Of a stretch of 64,000 nt of DNA, positions 19,201 through 28,456 are shown in pieces; within the stretch, counting starts at the first letter, position 1, and the number at the start of each line of letters is the position of its first letter. Where the stretch lies: NCBI GenBank assembly GCA_016706565.1, contig JADJJI010000008.1:1-64000 (forward strand), given 5' to 3'. Origin of the DNA: Piscinibacter sp. Its GTDB lineage: Bacteria > Pseudomonadota > Gammaproteobacteria > Burkholderiales > Burkholderiaceae_C. The notes under the pieces are model-generated. The model was not told where the DNA came from, made no database searches, and saw nothing but the letters and a program-made list of their open reading frames with translations. The position numbers and the translations under genes were made by a program.

Positions 19201-20663
19201 TCGGAACTGAGCGAAACGCTCGTCGAGCTCACGTGGGCCTGCGCCGTCGCCGTCACGCTGCCTGTGCCGCCGATGTCGACGCCGCGCTGCGCGTCGCGGG
19301 CGTCGACGCCGACGGCGTGCGCCGTGAGCGTGGTCGAGGCATCGTTCGGCCCCCGGTCGACGATCGAGAAGTCGATGAACCTCGCGGTCACGCCGACCTT
19401 GGTCAGTTCGGCATCCGCGTTGGCCGTCACCGAGCCGTCGTTGACGATCCGCTCCGTCGAGCGCCCGGCGCGGATGCCGGTCGCGTCCGCGTCCAGTGTC
19501 GTCGGGCCGTTGACCGTGGCCAGATTGAGCGCGCTGACCGACACGCCGACGTCGGCGCTGCTGGCCGTGGCTTGCGCCAGCACAGTACCGTCGTTGGTGA
19601 TCAGGCCGCCGTGCGACTTGCCGGTGTCGACCGAGCCGCCGCTGTCCAGGGTCTTGCCACCCTCGTGGCCCTTGCCGCCTTCGCTCGAGCCGCTGCCGTC
19701 GAGGCCGACGGCCGTGGCCTCGATCGCCGTCGAGGTCGTGGCATGCGCCGTCTCGATGGCGGTGACGGTGACGCCGACGCGCGTCAGCGAGGCGTTCGCG
19801 CTGGCCGTCACGCTGCCGCGATTGGCGATGCTGCCGCTGCCGCTGCCGCCGAGGCCGATGGCGTCCGCCTGCACCGAAGTCTTCGCGGTGAAATCCGCCC
19901 CGGTGTCGGTGCCGATTTCGACATCGACCGAGGTCGCTGCCGACCGGGCCATGGCCGTCACCGTGCCGTCGTTGCTGACGGCGCCGCCGCCCTCGATGCC
20001 GATCGCCTTGGCGGCAATCGAAGCCGTCGTCGTAGCCTGCGCCGTCCCGACCAGCGTCAGCGTCACCGCGACCTTGTCCACCGAGGCATCGGCCGTCGCG
20101 CTGATGACGCCGCGGTTGTCGATCGAGGGGTTTGCGCTGCCGCCGCGGATGCCGACGGCTGTCGCGCTCACCGACAGGGTGTCGGTGCGGTCTTCGCCAG
20201 CCGGCAGATCCAGGGTCGGCTCGAAGGCATCGACGCTGGCGGTTGCCCGCGCGTCCACGCTGCCGCGGTTGAGGATGCTGCGCGTGCCCTTGCCGCCGAG
20301 GATGCCGATGGCCAGGACGGGCGAGGTCTCGTCGCCGGTCTTCCATTCGGCGATCGTGATGTCGTTGACGATGTCGGCGAAGGAGCCGCCACCGGTGGCC
20401 GGCGCGGCCCGCGTGCCGGCGGCGCACAGCGCGCTGCTGCTGGCCGCGGCCACCGGCTTGAGAGCGAAGGTCCGCGGCATCGCCCGCGTCGGCCCCGGAC
20501 GGGCGCTGGCAAGGCAGGCGCCGGCATCGTGCGCGGCGAAGGCGATCAACCAGCCTGGCGCGCCGGCATGCGCGGCCATCGGCAGGGCAGACAACGCCGA
20601 CAGTGCGGCGGCGGAAAGCGCGGTGCGTGCGCCCGCGCGCGTCGAAACGGCTTGGCCTGACAT
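10244..20663 (-). CDS. Giant type V (autotransporter) adhesin with about 50 passenger repeats; one frameshift in the barrel
   Basis: About 3,470 residues. A signal peptide (MSGQAVSTRAG ... LPMAAHA) is followed by a passenger of some 50 degenerate repeats, each with a GGxGDDxLxNxG core and an A/V/S/T-rich stretch, then a pertactin-like linker (GGTLEVAGDYRF) and a C-terminal autotransporter beta-barrel ending ELRYEF with terminal Phe. It should be secreted across the outer membrane and displayed. AGGGGGGTG precedes the ATG. Near 10520 the frame changes by one base inside the barrel (QAYAAQ to QPKRSASV); the gene length is one base over a multiple of three. If real, this removes the last barrel strands and would block assembly; if an error, the gene is intact. 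Three short cysteine-bearing insertions interrupt the repeats. Long open frames on the other strand are shadows. Confidence 0.9.
12000..20330 (-). repeat. Coding repeat array of the autotransporter passenger
   Basis: The passenger coding DNA is a tandem array of diverged units of roughly 45-85 codons, each containing one copy of a GG-x-G-(D/N)-D-x-(L/I/V)-x-N-(R/E)-G motif. The most regular block (about 15,500-18,500) alternates this with VGVSV and (V/A)GAAL(A/T/V)D blocks. The motif resembles one RTX nonapeptide (GGxGxDxLx) per unit rather than a continuous RTX roll. A right-handed beta-helix with one turn-loop per repeat is the likely fold (inference). Confidence 0.75.
17871..17919. repeat. 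18-bp tandem repeat inside the autotransporter gene
   Basis: The 18-bp unit CGCTTCATCGTCGCCCTG occurs as about 2.6 copies (17871-17888, 17889-17906, then a partial copy). On the coding strand it gives the acidic repeat EAQGDD-EAQGDD-EA within an insertion that also contains HHGCTPPAPP. Unit length is a multiple of three, so copy-number change would keep the frame. Confidence 0.75.
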
Positions 20664-20818
20664 GGTTTCACCCCCCTGTGGACGATCGGTTCGGGTGAAT
20701 CATTGGCCGGCTGCAGCGCCGGCCATTGCCGTATGTCAGTGATCGGTCGTGCGTTGCAAAAACGCCCCAGGCCGCACCGCGCTACCTGTCCGTGTCGATG
20801 GCTTGACGACGATCAGTT

Positions 20819-22093
20819 TCAATCGCTTCTCGTTGTCTCGGCGATCGGGCCCGACAGCGTGTGCAGGAACGCGGCGAGATCACGTGCCTGCGCGGCGCTC
20901 AGGCGGATCGCCTGCCGGTGCACCGAACCGCTGCCTTCGTGCGCGAGTTCCGAGTGGCCGAGCGCCGCAGCGGGCGATGCCACGTAATGCGCGATGACTT
21001 CGTCGAGGTTGGCGAACTGGCCGGCATGCATGTAGGGCGCGCGCTGCGCGACGTTGCGCAGGCCAGGCGTCTTGAACGCACCCAGCGATGCCGCATCGCC
21101 GCTCACCATGAAGCGCAGTTCCTGGCAGGCCGACTTCGGCGCGTCGCTGTAGGCGCCCAGGCAGTTGAACTCGTCGTGCTCGACCCGGGCCGTGGCCGCC
21201 GCACGCCCGGAGTCGGGCCGGGCTGCGTCGCGCGGCGGCACCCCGGTATTGTGGAAGTGCTGGTCGGTGAAGAGCGGCCCGCTGTGGCAGGTGGCGCACT
21301 GACCCGGGCCGATGAACAGGCGCAGGCCGCGCACTTCGGCGGCCGACAGCACCGCTTGCCCGGCGGAATCGCCCGCCACGACGGCGCGCGCATACCGGTC
21401 GAAGCGCGACTCGCCCAGGTGCAGCGTGCGCTCGTAGGCCGCGATCGCCTTGCCCAGGTTGGCGAACACGCGGTTCACCTCGTGGCGGCGGTGCGCCGGC
21501 ATCGACTGCCAGGCCCCGCGTTCCGCCACCGTGCCGTTCGGCCCGGCGTCGGCCGGCAGCCCGGCCAGATCCGGCATGGCGCCGAACAAGGCCTCGTATT
21601 CGGATCGGTAGTTCGCCATCAGCAGCGTCGCGATGCGCGTGCGGTTGCTGCCGTGCTCGACAGCGTCTTCCAGCGGGCCGAGGGCCTGCGACCACAGGCT
21701 GTCCTTGCGGCCGTCCCAGAAGAACCAGGGGCCGTGCGCTGCGCCGGCGATGGGCATGGTCCGCCGCGATCCGCTGCCGACGCCCTTTCCGACCGGCAGG
21801 CCGTCCTGGAACTGGCGATCGGCCGCGTGGCAGGTGGCGCAGGAGACGGCCTGGTTGCGCGAGAAGCGCGTGTCGGCGAACAGGCGCTTGCCGAGCGCCG
21901 CCGCCGCGGGATCGGCGTCGACGGCGTTGGAGGGGTCGCGCGGCGCGGGCGGCAGCCGGTCCAGGCTCAGCGAGGCGAGCACGGCCTTGTCTTCGGCCGA
22001 CCAGGCATCGGCCCAGGTGAAGCCGGTGAGCAGCGACAGCGCGCTGGCCAAGGCGAGGCCGAGGGTCGCGCCGGCCAGGCGCTGCGGCTTCAT
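20819..22093 (-). CDS. Periplasmic di-heme cytochrome c peroxidase (CcpA/MauG family)
   Basis: The 424-residue product begins with a signal peptide (MKPQRLAGATLGLALASALS) and has two haem c motifs: CATCH near residue 85 (VSCATCHAAD) and CATCH near residue 260 (GQCATCHSGP). KRLFADTRFSRN before the first haem and FKTPGLRNVAQRAPYMHAGQF after the second are family signatures. Members reduce hydrogen peroxide or, like MauG, oxidise partner proteins. The start overlaps the stop of the upstream lipoprotein gene as ATGA. It is the third gene of an operon with that lipoprotein and a DUF3703 gene. Confidence 0.9.
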   Translation of the reverse strand: MKPQRLAGATLGLALASALSLLTGFTWADAWSAEDKAVLASLSLDRLPPAPRDPSNAVDADPAAAALGKRLFADTRFSRNQAVSCATCHAADRQFQDGLPVGKGVGSGSRRTMPIAGAAHGPWFFWDGRKDSLWSQALGPLEDAVEHGSNRTRIATLLMANYRSEYEALFGAMPDLAGLPADAGPNGTVAERGAWQSMPAHRRHEVNRVFANLGKAIAAYERTLHLGESRFDRYARAVVAGDSAGQAVLSAAEVRGLRLFIGPGQCATCHSGPLFTDQHFHNTGVPPRDAARPDSGRAAATARVEHDEFNCLGAYSDAPKSACQELRFMVSGDAASLGAFKTPGLRNVAQRAPYMHAGQFANLDEVIAHYVASPAAALGHSELAHEGSGSVHRQAIRLSAAQARDLAAFLHTLSGPIAETTRSD

Positions 22094-22527
22094 CGCCGCG
22101 CTCCCGGCGCTTCGACCACGGTGTTGAAGACCACCGAGTCCGCGCCCTCGGCCGCCTGGATGGCGAGCTTGATCTCCCACCAGCCGGTCATGCTGAACTT
22201 CATGCCCTCCATCAGGTAGGTGCCGTCGGCCAGTTCCTGCGTGACCTGCGGCCGCGTGGGCAGCCCGTGCCCGTGCTGGGGCATGCCGCCGTCGACGGCA
22301 AAACGCGCTCCGCGCACCGGCGTGCCGTCGGCGCGGTTCAGCCTGATCTGCCAGGCGTGCATCTGGTTGATGGCCGGGGCGGCCGCCGGCGGCTCCATCT
22401 GCACGACGTAGCGCCCCTGCGCGCTGGGGTGGCGCAGCGTGAGGTCGAGGTCGCGCGGCGGCGTGCCGCAGGCCGCAAGGGCCAGGCTCGTGGTCAGCAG
22501 CGCGGTCGAGAGCAGGGTTCGGGTCAT
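22090..22527 (-). CDS. Lipoprotein with FixH/YtkA-like domain
   Basis: The 145-residue product has a lipoprotein signal (MTRTLLSTALL ... LALAACG, with Cys22 as the lipidation site). The mature part is a beta-sandwich resembling YtkA/FixH: MHAWQIRLNRADGTPV, then GGMPQHGHGLPTRPQV and MEGMKFSMTGWWEIKL. The HGHG cluster with nearby Met residues could bind copper. GGAGAAACC precedes the ATG. Translational coupling to the downstream di-heme peroxidase suggests a shared periplasmic redox or metal role; the exact function is not known. Confidence 0.75.
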   Translation of the reverse strand: MTRTLLSTALLTTSLALAACGTPPRDLDLTLRHPSAQGRYVVQMEPPAAAPAINQMHAWQIRLNRADGTPVRGARFAVDGGMPQHGHGLPTRPQVTQELADGTYLMEGMKFSMTGWWEIKLAIQAAEGADSVVFNTVVEAPGARR

Positions 22528-22576
22528 GGTGGTTTCTCCAGGGTGTCGTCGGGTGGTCATCAGGGGCGGACGCGGA

Positions 22577-22939
22577 TCACGGGCGGCGCGCGTCGTCCAG
22601 CACGCGCTGCAGGTCGGGCGGGATCGGCAGGCGACGGAAGCCGCTGATGTCGGCGCCGCCCGTGTTGCCTTCGGGCAGCCAGCCGATGCCGGTCATCAGC
22701 GCCGCGGCGGCGATCCGCCACAGCTGCCCCAGGGCTTCACCCGTCTTGCGGTGACGTGCAGCCCAGCCGAACATGCGAAGGTGGACACGCACGTGCTCGA
22801 CCGTCGACGCCTGGCCGAGCACATGCGCCCGCTCCAGGTGAACGAAGGCGATCTGCGCGAGGCCCTGTGAATCGGCTTCGCGGGCGGCGTCCAGTTCGCG
22901 CTGGACGCTGGTGCGGATGCGGCGGGCAAAGTGGTTCAT
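22577..22939 (-). CDS. DUF3703 family protein
   Basis: The 120-residue protein matches DUF3703 throughout: an N-terminal helix (ELDAAREADSQGLAQIAFVH), the LERAHVLGQ...HVRVHLRMFGWA core, and the IGWLPEGNTGGADISGFRRLPIPPDL tail. It has no signal peptide or membrane segment. The family has no established biochemical function; it is often seen near metal-stress and redox genes. It is the first gene of the leftward operon ahead of the lipoprotein and di-heme peroxidase, and divergent from an AraC-type regulator. Confidence 0.85.
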   Translation of the reverse strand: MNHFARRIRTSVQRELDAAREADSQGLAQIAFVHLERAHVLGQASTVEHVRVHLRMFGWAARHRKTGEALGQLWRIAAAALMTGIGWLPEGNTGGADISGFRRLPIPPDLQRVLDDARRP

Positions 22940-23033
22940 CAGGGGCTCGTCGGGGTGGGTCGATGAGGAAGGATTCTTCCGGGCGGCCCGCGGCGGGGAT
23001 TGAACGAAACGGCTGACTTGCGAGAGGGCTCCC

Positions 23034-23825
23034 GTGACGGACTCGAAGTTCGATCGCCAGCGCATCGCCGCCTCGGGACGCGTCTACTTCTGGCAAACCG
23101 GCAGCCTGTGGATCGGCCAGGGCCAGGGGCGCTCCGAGTGGCACGCGCACCATGCCCACCAGGTCGCCCTCGCGCTCGAGGGCGGGTTCCGCTTCCGCAC
23201 CGATCGGGCGGGGCCCTGGGCCGCCTTCGAGGCCGCCATCGTGCCCTCGCATTGCCCGCACGAGTTCGAGCTCGACGGCGCGACCGTGGCGCACCTGTTC
23301 GTCGAGCCCGAGAGCACCGAGGGCCGCGCCTTGTCGAGCCGCTTCGGCGCGCTGGGCCTGAGCGCGCTGCCGCAGCCCGAGGCGCGTGGCCTGGCCGATC
23401 GCCTGCTCGCGGCGCTGCGCGGCGCGAGTGATGCCGACACGATGCGCGGCATCGCTCGCGACACGGTCGCCCGGCTGGCGTTGAACGCAGCCGGCGTGCC
23501 GCCGGTGGGCGCCGGCGACCCGCGCCTGCAGCGTGCGCTCGAGCGCATCCGCTCGCGCATCCGCACGACCGTTTCGCTGGCCGATGCCGCGGCTGCGGCG
23601 ACGCTCTCGCCCAGCCGCTTCAGGCACCTGTTCGTGCAGGAGACGGGCACCTCGTTCCGTGCCTATGTGCTGTGGCTGCGCATCAACGTGGCCATCGAAG
23701 CGGCGATGGCCGGCGCCTCCTGGACCGACGCGGCGCACGAAGCCGGCTTTGCCGATTCCTCGCACCTGACGCGCACGCACCGCCGCATGTTCGGCATCGA
23801 GCCGACGGCCATCCGGCACGCGTGA
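23034..23825 (+). CDS. AraC-family transcriptional regulator
   Basis: The 263-residue product starts at a GTG (23034) with GAGAGGG upstream. The N-terminal half is a cupin-like sensor domain (HAHHAHQVALALEGGFRFRT; IVPSHCPHEFEL), and the C-terminal 100 residues carry the paired helix-turn-helix (TVSLADAAAAATLSPSRFRH; SWTDAAHEAGFADSSHLTRT, then HRRMFGIEPTAIRHA). The His-rich cupin could bind a small molecule or metal. It is divergent from the DUF3703/lipoprotein/peroxidase operon across 94 bp and is its likely regulator. Confidence 0.9.
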   Translation: MTDSKFDRQRIAASGRVYFWQTGSLWIGQGQGRSEWHAHHAHQVALALEGGFRFRTDRAGPWAAFEAAIVPSHCPHEFELDGATVAHLFVEPESTEGRALSSRFGALGLSALPQPEARGLADRLLAALRGASDADTMRGIARDTVARLALNAAGVPPVGAGDPRLQRALERIRSRIRTTVSLADAAAAATLSPSRFRHLFVQETGTSFRAYVLWLRINVAIEAAMAGASWTDAAHEAGFADSSHLTRTHRRMFGIEPTAIRHA

Positions 23826-23891
23826 ATCGCCCGGCCGGAGCGCCGCAAGACGTCCTGCCCTAACATCCGCCCGGTCCGAAGGAGGGGTGTC

Positions 23892-25226
23892 ATGAACATG
23901 TCCGGCGCATTCGCGCAACTGGTCGCGCGGGTCGGCGACATGGCCATCGCCTGGCGGCGGCTGCAAGGCACCGTGTCGGGCCAGGCCATCGGCACGGCGC
24001 CGACGATTCCCGCGGCCCGCCCGCAAGGCCGCATCCCGACGCTGAAGATGCCCACGGCGCGTGGCTGGGCACCGGGCCATCGGCCCACCGCCGCGCCCGG
24101 CCTGGCGGTCAACGCCTTCGCCACCGGGCTGAAGCACCCGCGCTGGATCCACGTGCTGCCCAACGGCGACGTCACCGTGGCCGAATCGCTGTTCCTGCCC
24201 GGCCCGGCCAAGTCGCTGTTCGACCTGGCGATGTTCAGCACGCTGCGCCGCGCCGCCGCCGTGGGCGTGAGCCCGAACCGCGTCACGCTGCTGCGCGACG
24301 CCGATGGCGACGGCGTGGCCGAGACACGCGAAGCCTTCCTCGAGGGGCTGCGCCAGCCCTTCGGCATGGCCTTGCTGGGCGACACCTTCTACGTCGGCAA
24401 CACCGACGGCGTGGTGGCCTTTCCGTACACGCCGGGCACGACCCGAATCACTGCGCCGGGACGTCCGCTGACGAGCTACCCGGGTGGCGGGCACTGGACG
24501 CGCAGCCTGCTGGCCAGCCCCGACGGCCGCAAGCTCTACATCGGCGTGGGCTCGCTGAGCAACATCGCCGAGAGCGGCATGGCAGTCGAGCAGGGCCGCG
24601 CCTGCATCTACGAACTCGATCTGGCGACCGGTGGCCACCGCATCTTCGCCGCCGGCCTGCGCAACCCGGTGGGCCTGGCCTGGGAGCCGCACACGAAGGC
24701 GCTGTGGACGGTGGTCAACGAGCGCGACGGCCTGGGCGACGAGACGCCGCCGGATTACCTGACGTCGGTGATCGACGGTGGCTTCTACGGCTGGCCGTAC
24801 AGCTACTGGGGGCAGACGGTGGACGAGCGTGTGCCGCAGGACGCCGCGCTGGTCGCGCGTGCCATGGAGCCCGACTACGCGCTGGGCGGGCACACCGCGT
24901 CGCTCGGCCTGTGCTGGATGCCCGGCGGCACGCTGCCCGGCTTCGCCGAGGACGGCATGGTCATCGGCCAGCACGGCTCGTGGAACCGCAGCACGCTCAG
25001 CGGCTACAAGGTCGTCTTCGTTCCCTTCGCGAACGGGCGCCCCGCCGGGCCGCCGCGCGACATCCTCGGCGGCTTCCTGGCGCCTGACGAGCGCGAGTCC
25101 TACGGCCGGCCGGTCGGCGTGGCGCTCGCCGCCGACGGCGCCCTGCTGGTGGCCGACGACGTGGGCGACGTGGTCTGGCGCGTGACGGGCAGCAAGGCCG
25201 GCCCGCGCCCGGCACACTATCGATAG
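23892..25226 (+). CDS. PQQ-dependent sugar dehydrogenase-like beta-propeller (sorbosone dehydrogenase family)
   Basis: The 444-residue product has a six-bladed propeller of the GSDH/L-sorbosone dehydrogenase type: LKHPRWIHVLPNGDVTVAES, DADGDGVAETREAF, LRQPFGMALLGDTFYVGNTDGV, GLRNPVGLAWEPHTKALWTV, NERDGLGDETPPDYL and IGQHGSWNRS. The propeller fits a soluble aldose or sorbosone dehydrogenase using PQQ. An excellent ribosome site (GAAGGAGGGG) precedes the ATG. Unlike most relatives I see no clear signal peptide, so export is uncertain. selO follows after 25 bp. Confidence 0.85.
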   Translation: MNMSGAFAQLVARVGDMAIAWRRLQGTVSGQAIGTAPTIPAARPQGRIPTLKMPTARGWAPGHRPTAAPGLAVNAFATGLKHPRWIHVLPNGDVTVAESLFLPGPAKSLFDLAMFSTLRRAAAVGVSPNRVTLLRDADGDGVAETREAFLEGLRQPFGMALLGDTFYVGNTDGVVAFPYTPGTTRITAPGRPLTSYPGGGHWTRSLLASPDGRKLYIGVGSLSNIAESGMAVEQGRACIYELDLATGGHRIFAAGLRNPVGLAWEPHTKALWTVVNERDGLGDETPPDYLTSVIDGGFYGWPYSYWGQTVDERVPQDAALVARAMEPDYALGGHTASLGLCWMPGGTLPGFAEDGMVIGQHGSWNRSTLSGYKVVFVPFANGRPAGPPRDILGGFLAPDERESYGRPVGVALAADGALLVADDVGDVVWRVTGSKAGPRPAHYR

Positions 25227-25251
25227 ACCCTTCGCGCTGCCCACGGCCCCC

Positions 25252-26761
25252 ATGACCCGATTCGCCTTCGACAACACCTACGCCCGCGAGCTGCCCGGCT
25301 TCTACACGGCCTGGCAGCCCGCCACGGTGCCTGCGCCGCGGCTGCTGTTCCTCAACGATGCGCTGGCCGCCGAGCTGGGGCTCGATGCTTCGGCCCTGCG
25401 TGATGAAGCGGGGGCCAGCCTGTTCGCCGGCAATGCGCTGCCCGAAGGCGCCGAGCCGATCGCGCAGGCCTACGCCGGGCACCAGTTCGGCGGCTTCTGC
25501 GCCGCAGCTCGGCGACGGCCGCGCGCTGCTGCTCGGCGAGCTGATCGATCGCGACGGCCGGCGCCGCGACATCGCCTTCAAGGGCTCGGGCCGCACGCCC
25601 TTCTCGCGCGGCGGCGACGGCAAGGCCGCCGTCGGCCCGATGCTGCGCGAGGTGCTGATCGGCGAGGCGATGCACGCGCTGGGCATCCCGACCACGCGCG
25701 CGCTGGCCGTGGCCGCCACCGGCGAGACCGTGCGCCGCGAACTGCCCCTGCCCGGCGCGGTGCTCACCCGCGTGGCCGCGAGCCATCTGCGCGTGGGCAC
25801 CTTCCAGTACTTCCTTGCCAGAGGCGAAGTCGAGCGCTTGCGCCAGCTGGCCGAGTACACGATGGCGCGACACGACCCCGGGCTCGCGCAGGCACCGGAT
25901 CGCTACCTCGCGCTGCTGCAGGCCGTCGCGCAGCGCCAGGCGGCGCTGATCGCGCAATGGATGAACGTGGGCTTCATCCACGGCGTGATGAACACCGACA
26001 ACATGACGATCTCCGGCGAGACGATCGACTACGGCCCCTGTGCCTTCATGGAGGCCTACGACCCGCAGACGGTCTTCAGCAGCATCGACCACGGTGGGCG
26101 CTATGCCTACGGCAACCAGCCGCACATCGCGCGCTGGAACCTCGCGCGCCTGGCCGAGACGCTGCTGCCGCTGATGGCCGCTTCCGACGACGAGGCAGTG
26201 GTCCAGCACGCGGTGGCGCAGGCCACGGCGGTGATCGACGCCTTTCCCGGCCTCTATGCCGCCGCGCTGCTGCGCGGCCAGCGCGGCAAGCTGGGCCTGT
26301 ACGCCGCCTCCGCAGCCGACGACGCGCAGGACGCAGCGCTCGTCGACGACTGGCTCGCGCTGCTGCTTGCGCAGTCGGTGGATTTCACGCTCGGCTGGCG
26401 GCGCCTGGCCGATGCGGCCGAAGGGCGCGATGCACCGCTGCGCGAGCTGTTCGCCGACCCTGCGGCGCTCGACGCCTGGCTGGCCCGATGGCGCGAGCGC
26501 TGCGCGCGCGACGACGCGGCCGGCGGGCCGGGTGCGGCCGAACGGGCCGCGCGCATGCGCCGCGCCAGCCCCTGGCTCATCCCCCGCAACCACCGTGTCG
26601 AGGCAGCGCTGGCTGCGGCCACGGACGGTGACCTCGCGCCTTTCGAGAGCCTGCTTGCCGCGCTGCGCCAGCCCTTCGACGAGCGGCCGGAACACGCGGT
26701 CTATGCCGAGCCGGCACCGGCCGAGGCGCAGGCCGGCTACCAGACTTTCTGCGGGACCTGA
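25252..26761 (+). pseudogene. selO: Protein adenylyltransferase SelO, interrupted by one frameshift
   Basis: Joined, the product is about 502 residues of the SelO (YdiU/UPF0061) pseudokinase family, which AMPylates proteins in redox stress. Visible motifs: YAGHQFGGF near residue 80, then [44 protein letters not shown] with the metal-binding Asn-Asp, and IDYGPCAFM. The frame changes at about 25496: removing one G from TTCTGCGCCG restores FGGFSPQLGDG exactly. Total length is one base over a multiple of three. The rest is undamaged, so a sequencing error or very recent mutation is likely. A TlpA-like gene follows after 3 bp. Confidence 0.9.
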
Positions 26762-26764
26762 TCG

Positions 26765-27316
26765 ATGACGCCCAGCCCGCGCCGCTCGGCCTTGCTGGCG
26801 CTTTGTGCCGGCGCCCTGCTGCCCCGGGCCGCGCTGGCGCAGGGCGCCGAGAATCTGCCCGAGGAAGCGAAGGTGGGCCAGTTGCTGCAGGACGCGCCCA
26901 TGCTTGGCCTGAACGGCCCGAACCGCAGGCTCTCCGACTACCGCGGCCGGCCGCTGCTCATCAACGTCTGGGCGAGCTGGTGCGCGCCCTGCCGGGCGGA
27001 GATGGCCTCGCTCGAGCGGCTTGCCTGGCTGGAACACCCGGTGCCCTTCGCCGTGATCGGCATCTCGACCGACGACTATCCCGACCGAGCGCAGCAGCTG
27101 CTGCGCGCCACCAACGCGACCATCAGCCACTTCATCGACCGCAGGCTGCAGCTGGAGACACTGCTCGGCGCCTCGCGCCTGCCGCTGACGGTGCTGGTCG
27201 ACGCGCAGGGCCGCGTCGTCGACAAGGTCTACGGCGCGCGCGAGTGGGACAGCCCGCAGTCGCAGGCCCTGGTGCGCAACGCGTTCAGCGCGCGCTCCGC
27301 GACTCCTCGCAAGTAG
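26765..27316 (+). CDS. TlpA-like periplasmic thioredoxin
   Basis: The 183-residue protein has a signal peptide (MTPSPRRSALLALCAGALLPRAALAQ by position) and a thioredoxin-fold domain with the active site WASWCAPC near residue 78 and the cis-Pro region SRLPLTVLVD near 142. Such proteins reduce periplasmic disulfides, often for cytochrome c maturation. The start lies 3 bp after the selO stop, so the two form an operon; both are redox-stress functions. Confidence 0.88.
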   Translation: MTPSPRRSALLALCAGALLPRAALAQGAENLPEEAKVGQLLQDAPMLGLNGPNRRLSDYRGRPLLINVWASWCAPCRAEMASLERLAWLEHPVPFAVIGISTDDYPDRAQQLLRATNATISHFIDRRLQLETLLGASRLPLTVLVDAQGRVVDKVYGAREWDSPQSQALVRNAFSARSATPRK

Positions 27317-27440
27317 CCGTCACGTGGTCGCCGGTGCGACCGGCAACGGTGACGGTGCCTCTCGCCGCGGCAGCCGAAGAGAAGCCAGGCATCCTGCAAA
27401 CAAGCGCAGACAGGCCGAAAGCTGAGGAGGCTGCCGACCT

Positions 27441-28412
27441 TCACGACCGTTTCGGCCGGTCGCCTCGCGGTTGTCGCCTTGCGGGGGATGGTGGCGCGGA
27501 GCCGGCTTCGACAAGCCCTTGCAAGCGCTCGCGCAACTGGCCTGCCGCGACATCGATGAACGCTCGAGACTTCATGGGGAGCCGCCCCTGCCCCGGATAG
27601 ATCAGGTTCACCGGCACCGGGGGCGGTTCGTCTGCGGCCAGCACGCGGACGAGTTGACCGTCGCGCAAGGCATCAGCCACCTGGTAGGACAGCACCCGGG
27701 TCAGCCCGAGGCCAAGTGCCGCAGCCGCGATCGCGGCGTCGGCTGTCGAGACGGTCATGCGCGTGTGCACCGGCACCTGGCGCCGAACATCGTCGGCCGA
27801 AACGAAGGTCCAGATTGAGGCGGCGTCAAGCCCGTCGAAGGTGACGCACCGGTGCGACGCCAGTTCGTTCAAAGAACGCGGCGTACCGAAGCGATCCAGG
27901 TAGCCCGGGCTCGCGCACACGACCCTGCGGACGAAGCCAACCGGGGTCGCCACAAGACTGCTGTCCGGCAGGTTGCCGATGCGCAGCGCCACGTCGACGT
28001 GCTCCTCGATCAGGTTGACATTGCGGTCACCGAGCCGCAACTGCACATCAACTTCAGGATGCAGCTCCAGAAACGCGGTGGCCACCGGCACGACGTGCAG
28101 GCGGCCGAACACGACAGGCGCAGCCACCACGAGCCGGCCCCTGACATTGGCATACGCGCCGCTCGCGGCCCGCTCTGCCTCGTCGACCTGCTCGAGGATC
28201 TGGCGGCACGCCTCGAGGTAGTCGCGCCCGGCCTCCGTCAGTTCGAGCCTGCGGGTCGAGCGCGTGATGAGCCTGGTGCCGAGGTAGGACTCCAGATCCG
28301 CAAGCTTGCGGCTCACTGTCGCCAAGGGCACCTCAAGACGGCGCCCTGCCGCGGACAGGCTGCCCGCATCGACGATGGCCGCAAATACCGTCATCGCATC
28401 GAGTCGATCCAT
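27441..28412 (-). CDS. LysR-family transcriptional regulator
   Basis: The 323-residue product starts MDRLDAMTVFAAIVDAGSLS, the LysR helix-turn-helix (SAAGRRLEVPLATVSRKLAD), followed by a linker helix and a periplasmic-binding-type effector domain (GRLVVAAPVVFGRL; DVALRIGNLPDSSLVATPVG; ALGLGLTRVLSYQ). Upstream in-frame codons add residues without a ribosome site. It is divergent from the AhpD-like/DUF1348/PPOX operon and likely regulates it through the inverted repeat between them. Confidence 0.92.
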   Translation of the reverse strand: MDRLDAMTVFAAIVDAGSLSAAGRRLEVPLATVSRKLADLESYLGTRLITRSTRRLELTEAGRDYLEACRQILEQVDEAERAASGAYANVRGRLVVAAPVVFGRLHVVPVATAFLELHPEVDVQLRLGDRNVNLIEEHVDVALRIGNLPDSSLVATPVGFVRRVVCASPGYLDRFGTPRSLNELASHRCVTFDGLDAASIWTFVSADDVRRQVPVHTRMTVSTADAAIAAAALGLGLTRVLSYQVADALRDGQLVRVLAADEPPPVPVNLIYPGQGRLPMKSRAFIDVAAGQLRERLQGLVEAGSAPPSPARRQPRGDRPKRS

Positions 28413-28456
28413 TGTTCCGAATTTCGGTAGGTAGATTCGCAAAATTGCAGTCTAGT

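Noticed and set aside
14256-20660. Open frame of 2,134 codons on the plus strand, opposite the autotransporter
   Set aside because: It is a shadow of the repeat-rich, high-GC adhesin gene: its residues are Arg/Ala/Gly/His-biased, it has no recognisable domain, and the opposite strand has signal peptide, repeats and barrel.
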